DNA of 64,000 nt from Solidesulfovibrio aerotolerans (GTDB lineage: Bacteria > Desulfobacterota > Desulfovibrionia > Desulfovibrionales > Desulfovibrionaceae), in contig NZ_WVUD01000010.1 of the NCBI RefSeq assembly GCF_009856865.1, positions 59,243-123,242 on the forward strand, written 5' to 3'. Made by a program: the position numbers and the translations under genes. The notes under the pieces are model-generated. The model was given only the letters and a program-made list of their open reading frames with translations, was not told the DNA's origin and did not search any database. This document shows positions 36,632-45,629 of this stretch, in pieces; position 1 is the first letter of the stretch, and each line of letters begins with the position of its first letter.

Positions 36632-37633
36632 CTAGCAAATACGCGGCAACTGTTCGCCCTCAAGCATGCCCAGCAGCCGTTTGCCGCCAAGGGGCGTGAC
36701 CATGGCCACCTTGCCGGCATGCTCGGCCGTCACCCGGCCGATGGCAACGGCCCCGCTGCCCAGCGGATCGGCCCGCAAAACGGCCAGGGCCGCCTGGGCC
36801 TGGGGTTCGGGCAAAATACACAAAAACTTGCCCTCATTGGCCAGATACAGCGGATCAAGCCCCAGGATCGAACAGCCCCCGGCCACGGCCGGATCAACCG
36901 GAATGTCGGCCTCATTGATCTCGATGCCGACGTTTGACTGGCCGGCGATTTCGTTAAGCGTCGTGGCCAGCCCGCCCCGGGTGGGATCGCGCAGCACATG
37001 CACCCCGGGAACGGCGGCAAGCAGCTTGCCCACCAGCCCGCCCAGGGAGGCGCTGTCGCTGACCACCGGCGCGTCAAAGGACAGGCCGGCCCGGGTGGAC
37101 AAAATGGCCAGCCCGTGATCGCCCATGTTGCCCGAAACGAGGACCACGTCGCCAACCGCCGCCCGGTGGCCGCTGGGGGCCGGATCAACCATGATTTCGC
37201 CGATGCCGGTGGTATTGATAAAGATCTTATCCGCCGCACCCCGGGGCACCACCTTGGTGTCGCCAGCCACGATACGCACCCTGGCGGCTCTGGCCGCCTC
37301 GCCCATGGAGGCCACAATGCGGGCCAGATCATCCATGGGCAGGCCTTCTTCCAGGATAAAGCCGCAAGTGAGATACAGCGGGCGCGCCCCCATCATGGCC
37401 ACGTCGTTGACCGTGCCGTGCACGGCCAGGGAGCCGATGTCGCCGCCCGGGAAGAAAATGGGATCGACCACGAAGCTGTCGGTGCTCATGGCCACCGGGC
37501 CGGTCAGGGACAGCACGGCCGCATCGTCCATGCGGGCCAGGATGTCGTTGCCCAGATGCTTGAAAAAAAGATCGGCCACAAACCGGTGCGAGGCCCGGCC
37601 GCCGCTGCCGTAATCGAGCAAAACCTTGTCCAT
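36632..37633 (-). CDS. hypE: Hydrogenase maturation protein HypE
   Basis: HypE dehydrates a carbamoyl group on its C-terminal cysteine to make the cyanide ligands of NiFe hydrogenase. The 333-residue protein ends in PRIC, the required terminal cysteine. The N-terminal LLDYGSGGRASHRF and the ATP-binding DDAAVL and GDTKVV motifs are clear. ATG 37633 has a GAAGG site; the longer reading frame upstream enters a stem-loop repeat. It belongs with hypD and hypC upstream. Confidence 0.96.
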   Translation of the reverse strand: MDKVLLDYGSGGRASHRFVADLFFKHLGNDILARMDDAAVLSLTGPVAMSTDSFVVDPIFFPGGDIGSLAVHGTVNDVAMMGARPLYLTCGFILEEGLPMDDLARIVASMGEAARAARVRIVAGDTKVVPRGAADKIFINTTGIGEIMVDPAPSGHRAAVGDVVLVSGNMGDHGLAILSTRAGLSFDAPVVSDSASLGGLVGKLLAAVPGVHVLRDPTRGGLATTLNEIAGQSNVGIEINEADIPVDPAVAGGCSILGLDPLYLANEGKFLCILPEPQAQAALAVLRADPLGSGAVAIGRVTAEHAGKVAMVTPLGGKRLLGMLEGEQLPRIC

Positions 37634-37670
37634 GGTAAAACCTTCGCAAGTGGGGAGGAAGGGAGGCATG

Positions 37671-37708
37671 CCTCCGGCAGCCAAAGGGGTGACCCCTTTG
37701 GAAACCCA
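37671..37708 (+). repeat. CCTCCGGCGG stem-loop repeat, copy A
   Basis: A CCTCCGGCAG head is followed by a 9-bp stem (CCAAAGGGG with CCCCTTTGG) and loop TGA, then AAACCCAC. It matches copy B at 56098 nearly base for base. Confidence 0.75.
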
Positions 37709-37788
37709 CTTCAGTTTTGTATCGTTGTGCGCGTCGCCGAGGTCTGATGCCGCAATCCCCTGAAAAACTTCCCCCTGTCAGGGAGGGT

Positions 37789-37823
37789 CCGGGAGGGGGT
37801 TACCCCCTCCCGGCCGCCGGAGG
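37789..37823 (-). repeat. CCTCCGGCGG stem-loop repeat, copy C
   Basis: Read on the minus strand: head CCTCCGGCGG, an 11-bp stem (CCGGGAGGGGG with CCCCCTCCCGG) with loop TAA, then ACCCTCCC. It has the same architecture as copies A and B with compensated stem changes, and lies just after the hypD stop codon. Confidence 0.65.
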
Positions 37824-37839
37824 CACTCTTCCTCTTTTC

Positions 37840-38931
37840 TTACAAATCAAGTTTGTATTTGTAAAAGGCAGCGCAGCCGCCTTCGGTGGAGACCATGCAC
37901 GGCCCCACCGGCGTGGCCGGGGTGCAGGCTTTGTCAAAGAGCGGGCACTCGTTGGGGGCCATTTTGCCTTTGAGCACTTCGCCGCAGCGGCAGCCGGCCA
38001 GGGGCGGCGCATCGGGCAGGGTCACACCCGGCAGGCGCATGGCGTCGAAATCGGCAAAGGCCTCGCGGATGACCAGCCCGCTGCCCGGAAGCAGTCCAAG
38101 CCCGCGCCACAGGGCGTCCACCGGAACAAACACCTCGTCCATGACCGCCCGGGCCACGGGATTGCCACTATCAGCCACCACGCGGGTGTAGGCATTGACC
38201 ACGGCCGGCTGGCCGCTTTTGCGCATGGCCACGATTTCCAGCAGGGCGGAGAGGATATCCAGCGGCTCGAACCCGGTAATAACGGACGGCACATGATAGC
38301 GGTCGGCCAGAAAAGCGTACGGGGCTGCGCCGATGATGGCCGAGACGTGGCCCGGCAAAATAAAGGCGTCGATGTTCGTTTCCGGGTCGGCCAGCAAGGC
38401 CTCAAGGGCCGGCGGCACCAGCTTGTGAAAGCACAGCACCCGGAAGTTTTTGAGATTTTGCTCCCGGGCCAGCCGGATGGTGGCGGCCACGGCCGGGGCG
38501 GTGGTCTCAAAGCCCACACCCAAAAAGACCACGGTGCGGCCGGGATTGGCCGCCGCCACGGCCAGGGCGTCAATGGGCGAATAGACGATTTCGACCCTGG
38601 CCCCGTCGGCCTGGGCGGTTTTGAGGCTTTTGCCCTTGGGACCGGGCACGCGCATGAGATCGCCGAAGGTGGCGATAATCACGTCGTCGCGTTTGGCCAG
38701 TTCCAGAAAGCAGGCCACTTCCGACTCGTGGGTGACGCAGACCGGACAGCCCGGCCCGGTGACGTGGGTGATGGTCGCCGGCAGCAGGCTGCGCAGCCCG
38801 GACTGGAAAATGGAGACAGTATGGGTGCCGCAGACCTCCATGAACCGCAAGGGCTGGTCGGCCTCGGCAAGAAGCCGATCCAGGAGCGCCCGACAGAGTT
38901 TGGGATCTTTAAAGGCGTCAAATGAGTTCAA
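37840..38931 (-). CDS. hypD: Hydrogenase maturation protein HypD
   Basis: HypD is the [4Fe-4S] scaffold on which, with HypC, the Fe(CN)2CO unit of NiFe hydrogenase is assembled. The 363-residue protein shows MEVCGTHT, VTGPGCPVC, GFETTAPA and the cysteine-rich C-terminal part (GCRCGEV, then PLFDKACTPA). Its start lies inside the end of hypC (14-bp overlap), so translation is coupled. Confidence 0.96.
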   Translation of the reverse strand: MNSFDAFKDPKLCRALLDRLLAEADQPLRFMEVCGTHTVSIFQSGLRSLLPATITHVTGPGCPVCVTHESEVACFLELAKRDDVIIATFGDLMRVPGPKGKSLKTAQADGARVEIVYSPIDALAVAAANPGRTVVFLGVGFETTAPAVAATIRLAREQNLKNFRVLCFHKLVPPALEALLADPETNIDAFILPGHVSAIIGAAPYAFLADRYHVPSVITGFEPLDILSALLEIVAMRKSGQPAVVNAYTRVVADSGNPVARAVMDEVFVPVDALWRGLGLLPGSGLVIREAFADFDAMRLPGVTLPDAPPLAGCRCGEVLKGKMAPNECPLFDKACTPATPVGPCMVSTEGGCAAFYKYKLDL

Positions 38932-39145
38932 GACCCAACCCTTCCTGAAAGAGCTTGATGGTTTCCATGGCGTCGTCGCGGTCCATACGCCGGATGGCGA
39001 ACCCGGCGTGGACGATGACGAAATCGCCGAGGGCCGGAGCGGCGTCGATGAGGTCCAGGCGCACCTGGCGGGTGACGCCGCCGATTTCCACGTCGGCTAT
39101 CTTATCATTTATGGCAATAACTTCCATCGGAACGGCAAGGCACAT
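38918..39145 (-). CDS. hypC: Hydrogenase maturation chaperone HypC
   Basis: A 75-residue chaperone beginning MCLAVPMEV. The cysteine right after the start is the conserved one that binds the iron unit with HypD. DFVIVHAGFAI is the second family signature. GGAGG-type sequence precedes the ATG. hypA, hypB, hypF and hydrogenase structural genes are not in this window. Confidence 0.96.
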   Translation of the reverse strand: MCLAVPMEVIAINDKIADVEIGGVTRQVRLDLIDAAPALGDFVIVHAGFAIRRMDRDDAMETIKLFQEGLGLELI

Positions 39146-39299
39146 GGGAACCTCCGGGCTTGGCTGTTGCGGCAGGCGGCGAAGCCTCCCGTGGGCGGGA
39201 CCGCACGAGAAGCGGACTCAAAAGCAGGCGGCCGTGACAAGGCCCTGCCTGCGGGACAGAGTGCGCACGGAAAGCGCACTTGTCAAAAGCCGTGGCGCA

Positions 39300-39665
39300 T
39301 CACGCCCCTTCGGCTATTTCGACGACCTCCAGGGCCTTGAAACATTTGGGCGGAATCAGTTCCTGGTGCACGGCAAAGCGGGCCTTGTTGGCCGCCTTGT
39401 CCGCATCCTCGGCCGCCACATCCACGGAGCCGGCCACCTCGCGCTCGATTTTGGTGCGGTAGCTGACCTCGTAGGTGTCCGGCGTCTCCAGGGGACGGAT
39501 GGACAGCGGCTCGTAGTGGAAATACGGCTCGTCGGTGCGGGCCGAGGGGTGGAGCTTGGCCTGGACCGCAAACATGGCCTGGCCTTTGCCGGTGGCTGCC
39601 ACCACCTCAATGCCTTCGCGGGCCTCAAGCAGTTTGGTTTCGTAGCGAACGCGATATTTTTTCAT
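39300..39665 (-). CDS. Hypothetical protein with an internal duplication (121 aa)
   Basis: The 121-residue product consists of two similar halves. Residues about 4-40 (YRVRYETKLLEAREGIEVVA) and 63-103 (YEVSYRTKIEREVAGSVDVA) share the pattern Y-x-V-x-Y-x-T-K...E...V-x-A. Each looks like a strand-helix unit of about 40 residues. No signal peptide or known family is seen. It lies upstream of hypC in the same direction (154-bp gap). Confidence 0.65.
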   Translation of the reverse strand: MKKYRVRYETKLLEAREGIEVVAATGKGQAMFAVQAKLHPSARTDEPYFHYEPLSIRPLETPDTYEVSYRTKIEREVAGSVDVAAEDADKAANKARFAVHQELIPPKCFKALEVVEIAEGA

Positions 39666-39784
39666 AGGACTTCCCTGGCGGCCCGGCCTTATGCGCCACG
39701 CCGGCCTTTGCTTTTTCCCTCGGGGTTGGTATCAGGACCAAGGCCGGGAGCGAACCGTTTTTTCACACACCCCGGCGTTTTTTC

Positions 39785-40444
39785 ATGGCACAGCACACCC
39801 AGACGCATACTCCCGGGGCCGACAACGCGCCCCAGCCGTCGGATACGCCGCAGGCCGCGCCCGTGGTGCCCGACGGGCCGCGTGTCTCGCGCATCCCCAG
39901 CGACGAGGAATGCCGGCTGCTGTGGGACGCCTACGACATGCTGCCAAACATCCGGGAGCACAGCCGGCTTGTGGCCTGCGTGGCCACGGCCCTGGCCCGT
40001 CTGGCCGAAGTGGCCGGGCTGGTCGTCAACGTGGCCGAAGTCCGGGCGGCCGCCCTGCTCCACGATCTGGCCAAGACCTACACCATCTGCCACGGTGGCA
40101 ACCACTGCCAGCTTGGGGCGGCCTGGGTGCAGGAACTGACCGGCAATCCGGCCCTGGCCCAGGGGGTACTCTGGCATGTCTCCTGGCCCCACCCCCTCGA
40201 TCTGCGCACGGATTTCCTGCCGCTCACGCTTATTTATAGCGACAAACGGGTCAAGCACAACCAGATCGTGACCCTGGAGACCCGGTTTGACGATCTGCTT
40301 GAGCGTTACGGGACAACGGACTACATCCGAACCCGCATTCACGAATCCTTCCAACAGGCCGCAGCCATCGAACGGGCTTTGGCCGAAACAGTGGGTCTGG
40401 ATATCCATGAAAGTACTTTTGGTTGCGGGCGGCTGGTCGATTGA
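39785..40444 (+). CDS. HD-domain phosphohydrolase
   Basis: A 219-residue protein. A proline-rich N-terminal tail (about 1-40) precedes an HD domain whose metal ligands are seen in [12 protein letters not shown] and LLHDLAKT, with a further histidine in [12 protein letters not shown] enzymes hydrolyse phosphate esters of nucleotides or related compounds; the substrate is unknown. Its last 38 bp overlap the start of the ddl-type ligase, so the two are coupled. Confidence 0.82.
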   Translation: MAQHTQTHTPGADNAPQPSDTPQAAPVVPDGPRVSRIPSDEECRLLWDAYDMLPNIREHSRLVACVATALARLAEVAGLVVNVAEVRAAALLHDLAKTYTICHGGNHCQLGAAWVQELTGNPALAQGVLWHVSWPHPLDLRTDFLPLTLIYSDKRVKHNQIVTLETRFDDLLERYGTTDYIRTRIHESFQQAAAIERALAETVGLDIHESTFGCGRLVD

Positions 40445-41321
40445 ACGGGTGGTTTCGCTGTCTGGCGCGGTGCAGATCGAAAAGGCGTTGGCAAGCCTTG
40501 GCCACGACGTTGTCGTCCATGACCTGTCGGAGCATTTTCCGGGTTTTATCACCGCGGCTGCGGCCTGCGATTTTGTTTTTTTAAATCTGCACGGCGCGCC
40601 GGGCGAGGACGGGCTGCCCCAAGCCCTGCTCGACGCCATCGGCCGGCCCTACCAGGGCAGCGGGCCGGCCGGTTCGTTTTTGGCGCTTAATAAGGCCGCT
40701 TCCAAGCAGCTCTATGCCGCCGCCGGCCTGGATACGCCGCGCTGGGCCTTTTTACCGCGCGACGCGGCCACGGATTTTACGCCCGATTTCCCGCTGCCCT
40801 GGTTTGTGAAGCCCAACCTTGGCGGATCAAGCATCCACATGACCCTGGTGCGTACGGCCGACGAACTGCCGGCAGCCCTGGCGCGCGTTTTCGATTCGGG
40901 CGACGATGCGCTGATTGAAGAGGGCCTGAGCGGGCCGGAACTGACCTGCGCCGTCCTTGGCGAGGTCGCCCTGCCGCCCATCCTGATTCGTCCCAAGGCT
41001 GGTGATTTTTTTAATTACGCCAGCAAGTACGAGCCGGACGCGGCCGAAGAGCTCTGTCCGGCCCCGGTCGATGCCGCCGTCACCGAGGCCCTTGGCCGCA
41101 TCAGTCTGGCGGCCCACGCCGCGCTGGGGCTTGACGGCTACAGCCGCTCGGACTTCATTTTGACCGAGAGCGGGCTTAAATTGCTGGAGACAAACACCCT
41201 GCCCGGCATGACCCCGACGAGCCTTTTGCCCCGCTCGGCCCGGGCGGCGGGCCTGAGTTTTGACGACCTCATTGCCCGACTCATGGAACTTGGCCTTGCG
41301 CAGCGGGGCAAGAGGCCTTAA
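40407..41321 (+). CDS. ddl: D-alanine--D-alanine ligase family ATP-grasp enzyme
   Basis: Predicted to join two D-alanines for peptidoglycan. The 304-residue ATP-grasp protein begins [20 protein letters not shown] and shows [45 protein letters not shown] and the metal-binding end [14 protein letters not shown]. These fit Ddl. Family members can accept other substrates, and a second Ddl beside the mur cluster may exist elsewhere. The start lies within the HD gene. Confidence 0.87.
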   Translation: MKVLLVAGGWSIERVVSLSGAVQIEKALASLGHDVVVHDLSEHFPGFITAAAACDFVFLNLHGAPGEDGLPQALLDAIGRPYQGSGPAGSFLALNKAASKQLYAAAGLDTPRWAFLPRDAATDFTPDFPLPWFVKPNLGGSSIHMTLVRTADELPAALARVFDSGDDALIEEGLSGPELTCAVLGEVALPPILIRPKAGDFFNYASKYEPDAAEELCPAPVDAAVTEALGRISLAAHAALGLDGYSRSDFILTESGLKLLETNTLPGMTPTSLLPRSARAAGLSFDDLIARLMELGLAQRGKRP

Positions 41322-41428
41322 TTGAGCGCTGCCCGCGGGGACACCCGGCCTTTACGCCGACCCCGTTCCGATATACCCTGCCGCCGGCCGCACGCTGCGG
41401 TCCATAGCCAATACGTTCGGAGACACGC

Positions 41429-42556
41429 ATGAAAGCCATCCTGGCCCTTGAAGACGGCACCTTGTTTCACGGCCACACTTTTACCGGTGCCAGTGCCGCT
41501 GGCGGTGAAGTTATCTTCAACACCGGCATGACCGGCTATCAGGAAGTCCTCACCGATCCGTCCTATACCGGACAGATGGTGTGCATGACCTATCCCCATG
41601 TCGGCAACTACGGCATCAACCCCGACGACATGGAGTCGGCCCACATCCGCGTGGCCGGGTTTATCGTCAAGGAATGTTGCAAAGAGCCCTCCAACTGGCG
41701 TTCCACCATGTCCCTGCCCGACTATCTCACCGGGCAAGGCATAACCGGCATCGAAGGCATCGACACCCGGGCGCTCACCCGCCATCTGCGCCTGCACGGA
41801 GCCATGCGCGGCTACATCTCCACCGACGTGTCCGATCCCCAGCGCATTGTGCAAGCGGCCAAGGGCCTGCCGTCCATGGAAGGCCTGGGGCTGGCCGACC
41901 GGGTGTGCTGCGACGCACCGTTCACCTGGAACGGCACGGCCATGGTCCCGGCAAAAATCGTTGACGGCACCTATGCCTGGCCCGGAACCGGACCGAAGCT
42001 CGTGGTCTTTGACATGGGCATCAAGTGGAACATCCTGCGGCTGTTGACTGCCCAGGGGTTCGACATGCTGGTGGTTCCCTATACCACCTCGGCCGAAGCC
42101 GTGCGCAAGCTCGGTCCCGATGCCATCTTCCTGTCCCCCGGCCCGGGCGACCCGGCGGCCCTGACCGATCTGGTCCACACCACCGCGCTTTTGGTCAACG
42201 ACTATCCCCTGGCCGGCATCTGCCTCGGCCATCAGCTCCTGGGGCTGGCCCTTGGCGGTCGGACCTTCAAGCTCAAGTTCGGCCACCATGGACTGAACCA
42301 CCCGGTCAAGGATCTGGAGACCGGACGCATCGAAATTTCCTCGCAAAACCACGGTTTTTGCGTGGACATCGAAAGCCTGTCCGACGTAGAGTTGACGCAC
42401 GTCAACTTAAATGACAACACACTTGAAGGCTTTGCGCACAAGAAAAAGCCTGTCATTGCCATCCAGTACCACCCGGAGGCGGCCCCAGGCCCCCATGACA
42501 GTCGTTACTTTTTCACCCGCTTCCGCAAGCTCGTGAGCCGGGAGACGGGCAAATAA
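41429..42556 (+). CDS. carA: Carbamoyl-phosphate synthase small subunit CarA
   Basis: The glutamine amidotransferase subunit that feeds ammonia to CarB for arginine and pyrimidine synthesis. The 375-residue length is normal. The N-terminal [12 protein letters not shown] and [16 protein letters not shown] are family signatures. The amidotransferase triad is seen as Cys in [11 protein letters not shown] and His/Glu in [11 protein letters not shown]. carB is not adjacent; a TPR gene follows by 27 bp. Confidence 0.97.
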   Translation: MKAILALEDGTLFHGHTFTGASAAGGEVIFNTGMTGYQEVLTDPSYTGQMVCMTYPHVGNYGINPDDMESAHIRVAGFIVKECCKEPSNWRSTMSLPDYLTGQGITGIEGIDTRALTRHLRLHGAMRGYISTDVSDPQRIVQAAKGLPSMEGLGLADRVCCDAPFTWNGTAMVPAKIVDGTYAWPGTGPKLVVFDMGIKWNILRLLTAQGFDMLVVPYTTSAEAVRKLGPDAIFLSPGPGDPAALTDLVHTTALLVNDYPLAGICLGHQLLGLALGGRTFKLKFGHHGLNHPVKDLETGRIEISSQNHGFCVDIESLSDVELTHVNLNDNTLEGFAHKKKPVIAIQYHPEAAPGPHDSRYFFTRFRKLVSRETGK

Positions 42557-42583
42557 CCGCAGGCGCCGTAGCGCCGGGGATGC

Positions 42584-43405
42584 ATGTCCGCTGAACTGAC
42601 CAAAGCCCGGGCACAAATCAACAAGGTCGGGACGTACCTGAAGCAGGCCAAACCCCTGCCGGCCGTCTCGGCCTTGTATGAAGCTGTGGCTGCGGTTATG
42701 CGCACCCAGCTTATCCGCTCCGAAAAAGAAGAGTTTTCCAAACTCATTCTCGACGCCGTGCTGCACTTAAACGGCGACCGCAATCTGCGCAAGATCTACC
42801 CGCTCATCCTTGAGTACAAGCCCGGCAGCGAAAAAGAGCTGGTCGACCAGCTCTACAGCGTCCTTGGCGAACTCCAGGCCTCGGCTGTGGAATCAGCCAA
42901 GGACATGATGGCCGACAAGGAAGAGCGCATCGAACGGGGGCTGGCTGCAGGCAAGCTGCTCATCGAAGAAAAGCGCTTTGACGAGGCCAAGGATCTGCTG
43001 GAGAAGCTCGCCCGGGAATTCCCGCGCGATTCCGATCTGCGGGCGCGCATCGCCGAGCTGTTCATCGGCGGCGAACTCTTTGAAGAGGCCTTTTCCTACC
43101 TTGACGAGGCCATCGAACTCTCCCCGGACCAGATACACCACTACAACCGCATCGGCATCGTGCTGCGTAAATTGCGCAAGTTCGACATTGCCGAGAAATA
43201 TTTCATGCGGGCCACGGAATTCGCCAAATCCGATCCCAACCTCTATTTCAACCTGGGCCGGCTCTATATCGACTGGGCGCGCTGGGACAAGGCCGAGAAA
43301 GCCTCACGCCTGGCCCTGCGCCTGTCGCCGGGCTTTGTCGAGGCTCGAAAGCTCCTCAATTACGCCCTGAAAAAGCAAGGCAAAGACCCCGAACCCGGGG
43401 CCTGA
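42584..43405 (+). CDS. TPR protein
   Basis: A 273-residue protein. An N-terminal helical part (about 1-110) is followed by three or four TPR units, the clearest being HYNRIGIVLRKLRKFDIAEK and LYFNLGRLYIDWARWDKAEK. Acidic and cytoplasmic. In layout it resembles the TPR proteins at 24259 and 25356, so these may be paralogues. It follows carA by 27 bp, probably in one transcript. Confidence 0.82.
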   Translation: MSAELTKARAQINKVGTYLKQAKPLPAVSALYEAVAAVMRTQLIRSEKEEFSKLILDAVLHLNGDRNLRKIYPLILEYKPGSEKELVDQLYSVLGELQASAVESAKDMMADKEERIERGLAAGKLLIEEKRFDEAKDLLEKLAREFPRDSDLRARIAELFIGGELFEEAFSYLDEAIELSPDQIHHYNRIGIVLRKLRKFDIAEKYFMRATEFAKSDPNLYFNLGRLYIDWARWDKAEKASRLALRLSPGFVEARKLLNYALKKQGKDPEPGA

Positions 43406-43452
43406 CCTCCCTGCCTGCCGCACTGCGGACAGTACCACCTCGCCCGCCCCAC

Positions 43453-43580
43453 GCAGACGTTGCCCCCCGAAGATTGAGGCGCAAGCCTTGGCGCTTTTAA
43501 AAGTGCCCCGCGTCCAGGTCCCGCAGGCGTTGCCGCCCCGAAGACGGTGGCTCGAGCCTTGGCGTTTTGAGGAGTGCCCC
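43453..43580. repeat. Direct repeat of about 57 bp in the 43.4-43.8 kb gap
   Basis: The 374-bp gap between two converging genes has no supported gene. Positions 43453-43509 (GCAGACGTTGCC start, AAGTGCCCC end) recur at 43523-43580 with scattered changes, 70 bp apart. Both contain GCCTTGGCG followed by a T-rich bit. Confidence 0.7.
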
Positions 43581-43779
43581 CCCGCTCAGGCCGATCAGGC
43601 GCTGCCGCCGGCTGGGCGGCTTCGGCGTCCGGGGTGTCTTGTCTCCCCGGGCTGCCAGAATCGTTCCCCTTCGGCCTTCCCCGGCGCGGCTCCCGCCTCC
43701 GCTGCCGCCCGCCGGCGCGAAACAGCCAGAGTTTGGCCAGCGCCGCACCATTCTGGCGCAGCACCGGCCAAACCGCCGC

Positions 43780-44652
43780 TTAATCGGCCTTGGTCCGGTA
43801 GGCCCGCAACTCCGGCGCACCCCAGGCCGGGGCCAGACGTTCCAGTTCAGCCCGGGGCAGTTGCACCAGGACAGGCTTTTGGGCCGGGTCCAGCCAAGTG
43901 ATAACGGCCTGGATGGCCGGCTCGTTCATGGCCGTACAGCCGACTGTCGGCGCTCCCGGACGACGCCACAAGTGGAAAAAGATGCACGAGCCCGCCCCGG
44001 GCTTGGTGTCGGGCGCGTTGTGATCGACCATAAGCCCAAAGCGGTAAATGCCGTCCGGGCGCAGCATCCGGTCCGGCGAGGTCCAGTCCACGGCCGGCAC
44101 CGCGTTTTCATCCACAATGCGGTTGTACCAGGCCGAATTGATGGTTTCCACACACACCGTCTTATCCGTCACTTTGTGCATGGGCATCTTACTCGGTTGC
44201 CAGGTGTTTTCCGGCCGGTAGGCAAAGGCCGTGCTGAAGGTGAACACCCCGGCAGGCGAGCGCCCGTCGCCCTCGACCTTGACCGGACCGCCGCCGCCCA
44301 GATCGGTGCCATGCAGCCCCCGGCCCCAGGCCAGACCGTTTTTGCCAAGGGTCACGGCCACGTCATCACCCACCGGCCGCCAGGGACCGTCGCCCGAGCG
44401 CATAAACCGGCGCAACCGGGCTTGGTTGTCGTTAAAACCTTCGGCCACCACCAAAACGAGCTGGCGCGCTCCGGCCAGTGGTGCCCCTCCCTGGGAAGTC
44501 GGCGTCGGGGAAGCTGTCGCGGCCACGGGCGCAGGCGGGGTCGCGGGCATGGCCCGAGCCGTTGTGGAGCCAGTCGAGGCGCTGTTGCGACAGGCCGGCA
44601 GCAGCAGACAGGCCAGGAGAGTCACCATGAGCAGGGAACGGATGTGGGGCAT
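43780..44652 (-). CDS. L,D-transpeptidase (YkuD) lipoprotein
   Basis: A 290-residue protein with a lipoprotein signal (MPHIRSLLMVTLLACLLLPAC, lipobox LPAC, cysteine about 21). A Pro/Thr/Ala-rich linker and a YkuD catalytic domain follow. The active-site motif H-x-x-x-x-x-x-G-x-P-T-V-G-C-T-A-M is visible in FHLWRRPGAPTVGCTAM. Such enzymes form 3-3 cross-links in peptidoglycan or attach proteins to it, acting in the periplasm; some members cleave instead. Confidence 0.88.
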   Translation of the reverse strand: MPHIRSLLMVTLLACLLLPACRNSASTGSTTARAMPATPPAPVAATASPTPTSQGGAPLAGARQLVLVVAEGFNDNQARLRRFMRSGDGPWRPVGDDVAVTLGKNGLAWGRGLHGTDLGGGGPVKVEGDGRSPAGVFTFSTAFAYRPENTWQPSKMPMHKVTDKTVCVETINSAWYNRIVDENAVPAVDWTSPDRMLRPDGIYRFGLMVDHNAPDTKPGAGSCIFFHLWRRPGAPTVGCTAMNEPAIQAVITWLDPAQKPVLVQLPRAELERLAPAWGAPELRAYRTKAD

Positions 44653-44905
44653 ATGCAGCTCCTGGATCAGCGGTGTTCAAAACGGCATGCCCGTATCCTT
44701 TACGACAAGGTGGGCGGCCTTGGAATCCCTTGCGGCAAAAAAACAGCTCTTCGGTGCAACTCCCCCGACGCGGCAGACAGACAGCTTTATCGTGGCCTTC
44801 CCTTGACTTCGGCAAGACCTGTGGCATCTTCAAATGGTCAGGAAAAACTCGCGCCGGAATCGAAGAAGTAATGACGGAGCCGCCGCAAGGCACATGGAGC
44901 AAGGC

Positions 44906-45313
44906 ATGATTGCATGGGACGACGCGCTGACTGTCGGCATCGCTGAAATTGATTCACAACACAAGTCCATCATCGCGCTCATAAACGATCTCGAAGCCCT
45001 GAAAGGCCAGGGCGACGATATTGCTGCCGCCAAAGCTTTGCAATTTCTGCGAAGCTATTTGCACGACCATTTCGAGCTGGAAGCCGAACTTATGCTGGAT
45101 CTGGTCTATCCCGGCCGCGCCGCCCACCAGCAACAGCACGAACTATTCGTCAACCATGTCATTTTTTTTGAGATCGAAAAGGAATTCGGGGTGGTCAGCG
45201 AACAAATGCTGTCCGATATCCTGGCCTTTCTGACGGAATGGTTCCTCACCCACATCACCCGGGAAGACAGACTCCTGGGTGCCTTTGCCCGCGCCCAAAC
45301 CCATCCCGGCTAA
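44906..45313 (+). CDS. Bacteriohemerythrin
   Basis: A 135-residue four-helix, di-iron oxygen-binding protein. Iron-ligand motifs are AEIDSQHKSI, HDHFELEAELM, HQQQHELFVNH and LTHITREDR. The protein stands alone without a fused signalling domain, suggesting oxygen buffering or delivery in the cytoplasm. ATG 44906 (MIAWDDALTVG) fits the family start and has GGAG six bases upstream; ATG 44894 is an alternative. Confidence 0.93.
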   Translation: MIAWDDALTVGIAEIDSQHKSIIALINDLEALKGQGDDIAAAKALQFLRSYLHDHFELEAELMLDLVYPGRAAHQQQHELFVNHVIFFEIEKEFGVVSEQMLSDILAFLTEWFLTHITREDRLLGAFARAQTHPG

Positions 45314-45398
45314 GCCGCCCCCGCCCGACAGCACACACCCGGTCCGATCGGGGACCACCCAGCCACGGCCCGGCACTCCGCCGACCTCTCTCAGGGAG

Positions 45399-45530
45399 TT
45401 CGAGCGGCAGGCCGGGCCACGTCAGGAAGGTCGAGCGGCACCGTCTGGCCGCGTCGGCAAGGTCGAGCGGCAGCGCCGGGCAGATCGGGAAGATCGAGCA
45501 GGCCGGGCCACGTCAGGCAGGCCGGGCCGC
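45399..45530. repeat. Imperfect 31-32-bp direct repeats (four units) in the 45.3-45.6 kb gap
   Basis: The 316-bp gap contains no supported gene. TCGAGCGGCA or TCGAGCAGG recurs at 45400, 45431, 45463 and 45494, spaced 31, 32 and 31 bp. Each unit splits into three words of about 10 bp (TCGAGC, CCGGGC or TCTGGC, TCAGGA or TCGGCA). This three-turn layout parallels the super-units of the array at 34.9 kb, though the words differ. Confidence 0.65.
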
Positions 45531-45629
45531 ACCCTGTTTGGCCCGGGGCAAAGGCAGCCGGAAACCACCCAGCCAAACCAGGCCGGGAGCTGATTCGGGA
45601 CAGTGCCAGCGCCAAGCGTTTGCGGCAAA

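Noticed and set aside
43567..44871. 434-codon open frame opposite the L,D-transpeptidase
   Set aside because: It is an antisense shadow of the transpeptidase gene in high-G+C DNA.
45399..45530. CRISPR array at the 31-32-bp repeats
   Set aside because: Only four imperfect units with no spacer sequence between them; the whole unit repeats.
45279..45593. 104-codon open frame across the 45.4 kb repeats
   Set aside because: The repeat product is Arg/Pro/Gly-rich, lacks a ribosome site, and the repeat unit of 31-32 bp does not keep frame.
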